DNA from: Flavobacteriaceae bacterium MAR_2010_72
GTDB lineage: Bacteria; Bacteroidota; Bacteroidia; Flavobacteriales; Flavobacteriaceae
Direction: 5' to 3'
DNA: 64,000 nt
NCBI GenBank assembly: GCA_003550275.1
Contig: QXCW01000002.1
Span: 3,099,501-3,163,500, forward strand
This document shows, piece by piece, positions 60,815 through 64,000 of the stretch. Position 1 is the stretch's first letter; every line of letters begins with the position of its first letter. The translations under genes were made by a program, and so were the position numbers. Under the pieces are notes generated by a model. It was given only the letters and a program-made list of their open reading frames with translations, was not told the origin of the DNA and searched no databases.

Positions 60815-62416
60815 CTATTCTCTATTTCGTTCTTGACTCAATAAAATAACCTCATCAATCATCACATCCTTTTCATTGATGATCTGTTCAGAAGCCCCAT
60901 GACCGTATAACTGCTCGGCCAATGCTGCTTTTATTAATTGTTTCATGGCATCGTGATAGGCAACAAAAGTAATGTTGGAGCGTTCCCTTAAATTAAAATA
61001 CTCCTGAAACCTGACGATGATGTCATCGCTCACCCTAAAATTAGCTTTAAAGTCTTCAAAAGCAACTCCATCGTAGATATGCCTGCTTTTGTCCAGCTCT
61101 TCAAACACAAAGTAACTAATGTACCCTCTTCGGTTAATGTAATTTAAAGTTTCATTTTGAACACTGGTGTCTAATGGCACAAAAATGTCGGGAATAATAC
61201 CGCCACCGCCATAGACCACTTTTCCTTTAGGCGTCCTAAATTTTAAGGAATCGGCAACCTCAATACTGGCTTGCTCACTGAATTCCCCATTACTTAAACG
61301 TTTGTAGTAATCGTTATAATAGGTTTCATTATCACCATTGTGGTAAGGTCGTTGAATGGAGCGTCCTGTAGGCGTATAGTACCTTGATACGGTAAGTCGT
61401 ACAGCACTACCATCACCTAAAGCCATTTCACGTTGCACTAAACCTTTACCGTAACTCCTCCGACCAATGATAATGCCCTTATCGTTGTCCTGTAAAGCGC
61501 CTGCAACAATTTCACTAGCCGATGCCGAATTTTCATTAATAAGAATATAGATGTCTCCATCTTCAAAATCACCGCGTTTTGTGGCAAAGCTTTTCTCGAT
61601 ACGTCCAGATTTATTTTTTGTAAACAAGATGAGCTTGTCTTCTTCTAAAAATTCATCCACAATTTGTTCGGCAACTCCTAAAAACCCACCAGGATTATCC
61701 CTCAAATCTAAGGCGAGCTGTGTAGCTCCTTGCGATTGCAATTCATCTAGCGCGGCTTTAAATTCTTTATACGTGGATTCGGCAAATCGATTGATTTTTA
61801 TATAGCCCAAATTTTTGGTTAACATATAGGAAGCATCAACGCTGCTTATTGGGATTTCGGTTCGTCTCACTTGAAAATTCAACAACTTTGCTTCTCCCCT
61901 ACGATACACCTTTAGGCTTACTTTAGTGTTTTTTTCTCCCTTAAGCTTATTAACAATAGCTTCATTACTCCACGATTTTCCAAAAATAGAATCGCCGTCG
62001 GCCATTATAATGCGATCTCCACTTTTTATTCCCGCCTTTTCGCTTGGTCCACCAGGCACTGGACGAATAACGGCTACCGAATCTTTATAGGAATAAAAGT
62101 TAATCCCAATACCAATGAAATCTCCTTTCATGTTTTCGGTAACACGTTGTAATTCGCTCTTCGGAATATATACCGAATGTGGATCGAGATTGTCTAGGAT
62201 GCCATTGACTGTAACATCTACAATACTATCGGTATTTACATCATCAACATACTCATAATCAATATAATCAATAAGCCTATTAAGTTTATCTTTTTTGCTG
62301 TTGGAAGAAAACAGACGGTCTGAATTATCTGAAAAATTTAATTTCCCACCAATAAAAACGCCCGCCGCTACGCCAAGTCCAATAACTAATGGAATATATT
62401 TCTTTTTAAAAGCCAT
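60815..62416 (-). CDS. S41-family C-terminal processing protease with PDZ domain
   Basis: A 533-residue periplasmic protease: N-terminal signal anchor (about 6-24), PDZ domain (about 85-170; IRPVPGGPSEKAGIKSGDRI) and S41 catalytic domain. The Ser of SASASEIVAG (near 298) and the Lys of SYGKGLVQ (near 323) form the Ser-Lys dyad. It degrades or trims envelope proteins. The start overlaps the stop of the upstream deaminase by 1 nt (TAATG), so the two are co-translated. Confidence 0.94.
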   Translation of the reverse strand: MAFKKKYIPLVIGLGVAAGVFIGGKLNFSDNSDRLFSSNSKKDKLNRLIDYIDYEYVDDVNTDSIVDVTVNGILDNLDPHSVYIPKSELQRVTENMKGDFIGIGINFYSYKDSVAVIRPVPGGPSEKAGIKSGDRIIMADGDSIFGKSWSNEAIVNKLKGEKNTKVSLKVYRRGEAKLLNFQVRRTEIPISSVDASYMLTKNLGYIKINRFAESTYKEFKAALDELQSQGATQLALDLRDNPGGFLGVAEQIVDEFLEEDKLILFTKNKSGRIEKSFATKRGDFEDGDIYILINENSASASEIVAGALQDNDKGIIIGRRSYGKGLVQREMALGDGSAVRLTVSRYYTPTGRSIQRPYHNGDNETYYNDYYKRLSNGEFSEQASIEVADSLKFRTPKGKVVYGGGGIIPDIFVPLDTSVQNETLNYINRRGYISYFVFEELDKSRHIYDGVAFEDFKANFRVSDDIIVRFQEYFNLRERSNITFVAYHDAMKQLIKAALAEQLYGHGASEQIINEKDVMIDEVILLSQERNRE

Positions 62417-62847
62417 TATGCACTTAAATCTTCAATTAATTTTAATTCAATCCCTGCCTTTTCCAAAAACTGCAATCCTGAATCATCTTTATACGCTTTC
62501 TCATAGACCACTCTTATAATTCCTGCCTGGTGTATTAATTTACTACACTCTTTACAAGGTGACAAGGTAATATATAAAGTTGCCCCTTTACAAGATTGCG
62601 TTGACGAAGCCACCTTTAAAATAGCATTGGCTTCAGCATGCAATACATACCATTTGGTATAACCTTCATCATCTTCACAATGGTTTTCAAACCCAGTTGG
62701 CGTGCCATTATAGCCATCAGAAATGATCATACGATCTTTAACAATTAAGGCACCTACTTGTTTTCGTTTGCAATGGGATAGTTTCCCCCATTCCTTTGCT
62801 ATTCTTAAATAGGCTTTATCGTATCGTAATTGCTTTTCTTTTGGCAT
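62416..62847 (-). CDS. dCMP deaminase-type zinc enzyme
   Basis: A 143-residue protein with the deaminase zinc motifs His-Ala-Glu (HAEANAILK, near 70-78) and Pro-Cys-x-x-Cys (SPCKECSKL, near 98-106), and an N-terminal CKRKQVGALIVKD stretch typical of dCMP deaminase/ComEB proteins. It would convert dCMP to dUMP for dTTP synthesis. It differs from the tadA product at 38197. It is coupled to the S41 protease gene. Confidence 0.9.
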   Translation of the reverse strand: MPKEKQLRYDKAYLRIAKEWGKLSHCKRKQVGALIVKDRMIISDGYNGTPTGFENHCEDDEGYTKWYVLHAEANAILKVASSTQSCKGATLYITLSPCKECSKLIHQAGIIRVVYEKAYKDDSGLQFLEKAGIELKLIEDLSA

Positions 62848-62951
62848 TAATTATTTAATGATATAAGATTGAATCGTATAACGAATATAAGCGGTTCGTA
62901 TTTTAATTTGTATAATTTAGCGTTAAAATTTCTTCAAAAAATTCGATCTAT

Positions 62952-63542
62952 TTATGCAAAGATATGGTTTGAGATAAGCATTGGTATGATTAGCCCGACA
63001 ACTACCGCCGAAATAACCATCACCCAATCCCGTTTTGAAAATCGAAATAAGGTCTGGCATAAAAAACCTAAAAAGATAACGATAAATGCAATAATGAGTT
63101 GACCCATTTCAATACCTAATGAAATTTCTAAAATGGCAATTAGCTTATTTTCTGAAGCTCGAATCAAGGATTTAAATGCGCTCACAAAGCCAAGCCCGTG
63201 AATTAGGCCAAAAAACAAAGTTGTGAAAAATAAGATGCCTAAATTTTCATTTTGTGCCTTTTTTCCTGCTGTAAACACATTATAAAGGGCTATGATTAAA
63301 ATGGTCAATGGAATGAGGAACTCGATTAATTTCAGATTAATACTGACCACATTATAGGCCGCCAAAGCAAGAGATACCGTATGGCCAAGCGTAAATATGG
63401 TCACAAGATATAAAACACGCTTCCAATCTTTAAATAGATAGGGCAGGGTTAGGACTATTAAAAAAAGAATGTGGTCGTAAGCATTTACGTTGACAACATG
63501 ATATATACCATGCTGTAAATGTGCTAAAAAATCGTCGAGCAT
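62952..63542 (-). CDS. HupE/UreJ-like membrane protein
   Basis: A 196-residue protein with about six membrane segments and conserved polar residues: an Asp-His pair in AYDHILFL (near 21-28), FTLGHTVSLALA and GLIHGLGFVSAFKS. This pattern fits the HupE/UreJ_2 family, whose members have been proposed as nickel or cobalt transporters. No urease or hydrogenase gene is nearby, so metal specificity is open. Confidence 0.83.
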   Translation of the reverse strand: MLDDFLAHLQHGIYHVVNVNAYDHILFLIVLTLPYLFKDWKRVLYLVTIFTLGHTVSLALAAYNVVSINLKLIEFLIPLTILIIALYNVFTAGKKAQNENLGILFFTTLFFGLIHGLGFVSAFKSLIRASENKLIAILEISLGIEMGQLIIAFIVIFLGFLCQTLFRFSKRDWVMVISAVVVGLIIPMLISNHIFA

Positions 63543-63603
63543 AAGTTTATCTGTTTATTTGGGCGTGCTAAAGTTACGATTATTTAGTCACAAAATAAAC
63601 CTT

Positions 63604-64000
63604 TTACACTCTTCTATTTGCCAATAACGGTGGTGGCTCGCCGGTAAATGGATTCCATCTGCTAATGCTTTTTGCTTCCATTCCCGCTGCTGCAATAACG
63701 GCTCGATCTCCATAGCGTTCACGCATTTTGTCTATAGCCTGACTTAAATGAAGGTGTTTTTCATTGTCCTCAAACAGGTTGACTTGATGACCGCCCTCAA
63801 CCAAATGGCTAAACTTTACACCTATTAACCGCACCAAGAGTCTTCGGTTATAGAGCTTTTGAAACAACTCCAATACCACGGGAATGATATTATGGTCCAT
63901 AGCGCTATAAGGAATATGCTGTTGTTGAGTATAGGTTTGAAAATCAGAATACCTGATCTTAAAGGTCACGCAGGCTGTTAGTTTATTTCCGCGGCGTAAT
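63604..64000 (-). CDS. dinB: DNA polymerase IV, C-terminal part (5' end outside window)
   Basis: The frame is open to the right window edge (codons complete to 63999), giving 131 residues of the C-terminus. LTACVTFKIRYSDF, at the window edge, and RLLVRLIGVKFSHL match the little-finger domain of Y-family polymerases. The catalytic palm is not in the window. The last residues (WNPFTGEPPPLLANRRV) replace the usual beta-clamp binding tail and are not obviously a clamp motif. The GTG at 63969 is internal, not a start. Confidence 0.9.
   Translation of the reverse strand, partial: LRRGNKLTACVTFKIRYSDFQTYTQQQHIPYSAMDHNIIPVVLELFQKLYNRRLLVRLIGVKFSHLVEGGHQVNLFEDNEKHLHLSQAIDKMRERYGDRAVIAAAGMEAKSISRWNPFTGEPPPLLANRRV

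Overview
The window is chromosomal DNA of a flavobacterium (phylum Bacteroidota, most likely family Flavobacteriaceae). The signs are low GC content, -7 promoter boxes of the Bacteroidota type TAnnTTTG in front of many genes, a SusC/SusD pair, several other outer-membrane beta-barrels, an ExbB/ExbD/ExbD cluster, and typical flavobacterial neighbours such as rpoN beside a small membrane protein and sucAB beside a small outer-membrane protein. No insertion sequence, prophage, CRISPR array or rRNA operon was seen. One tRNA (Ser, GGA) is present. Both edges cut genes: a DUF5686-type outer-membrane protein on the left and dinB on the right.

Layout. 1-7390 (plus): DUF5686 protein (partial), an MMPL/RND transporter, asnS, rpoN and a PAP2-like membrane protein. 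7385-12695 (minus): an outer-membrane barrel, the exbB-membrane protein-exbD-exbD energiser operon, tRNA-Ser, ansA and a TatD nuclease. 12824-14450: a retropepsin-like protease, an orphan NarL-type response regulator, and an unusual 0.5-kb non-coding stretch with a tandem duplication, each copy starting with an 18-bp perfect palindrome and ending in a hairpin, followed by a possible 35-residue membrane peptide. 14474-20477: sucB and sucA, a small outer-membrane protein, a conserved hypothetical and a polyprenyl synthetase. 20538-27202: a tetR-tolC-MFP-RND efflux operon with a clear operator inside the tetR promoter. 27353-33927: an AraC regulator, a 2,2-dialkylglycine decarboxylase-like enzyme, and a SusD/SusC pair with an inverted-repeat operator candidate. 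34013-42161: aspS, a ClC protein, a cold-shock protein, tadA, dxs, a 55-residue membrane protein and dgt.

42222-51463 looks like a phosphate-acquisition regulon. It contains a stand-alone carboxypeptidase-regulatory-like protein, a beta-helix lipoprotein followed by a TonB-dependent receptor, a YwqK-like protein, an OprP-type porin, and a PiT phosphate transporter with a PhoU-like tail. In front of four of these genes, and of a possible small RNA, I find 7-bp direct repeats (TAACATT-like) recurring every 11 bp, the geometry of a PHO box. They lie in one fixed phase to a TTTGC -7 element: the repeat grid always falls 18 + 11n bases before TTTG. This is the strongest candidate for an undescribed system here.

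51676-64000: nrdA and nrdB, a 640-bp gene-poor gap with an orphan terminator, a LytTR regulator with a TPR histidine kinase, a DUF3109 protein, a MarC protein, a small membrane protein, a minimal FAD oxidoreductase, an S41 protease, a dCMP-deaminase-like protein, a HupE/UreJ-like protein and the 3' part of dinB.

A second window-wide theme is leaderless transcription. At least seven genes (TatD, polyprenyl synthetase, tetR, tadA, dxs, LytTR regulator, DUF3109) start 4-7 nt after a consensus -7 box, so their mRNAs should have almost no 5' UTR.
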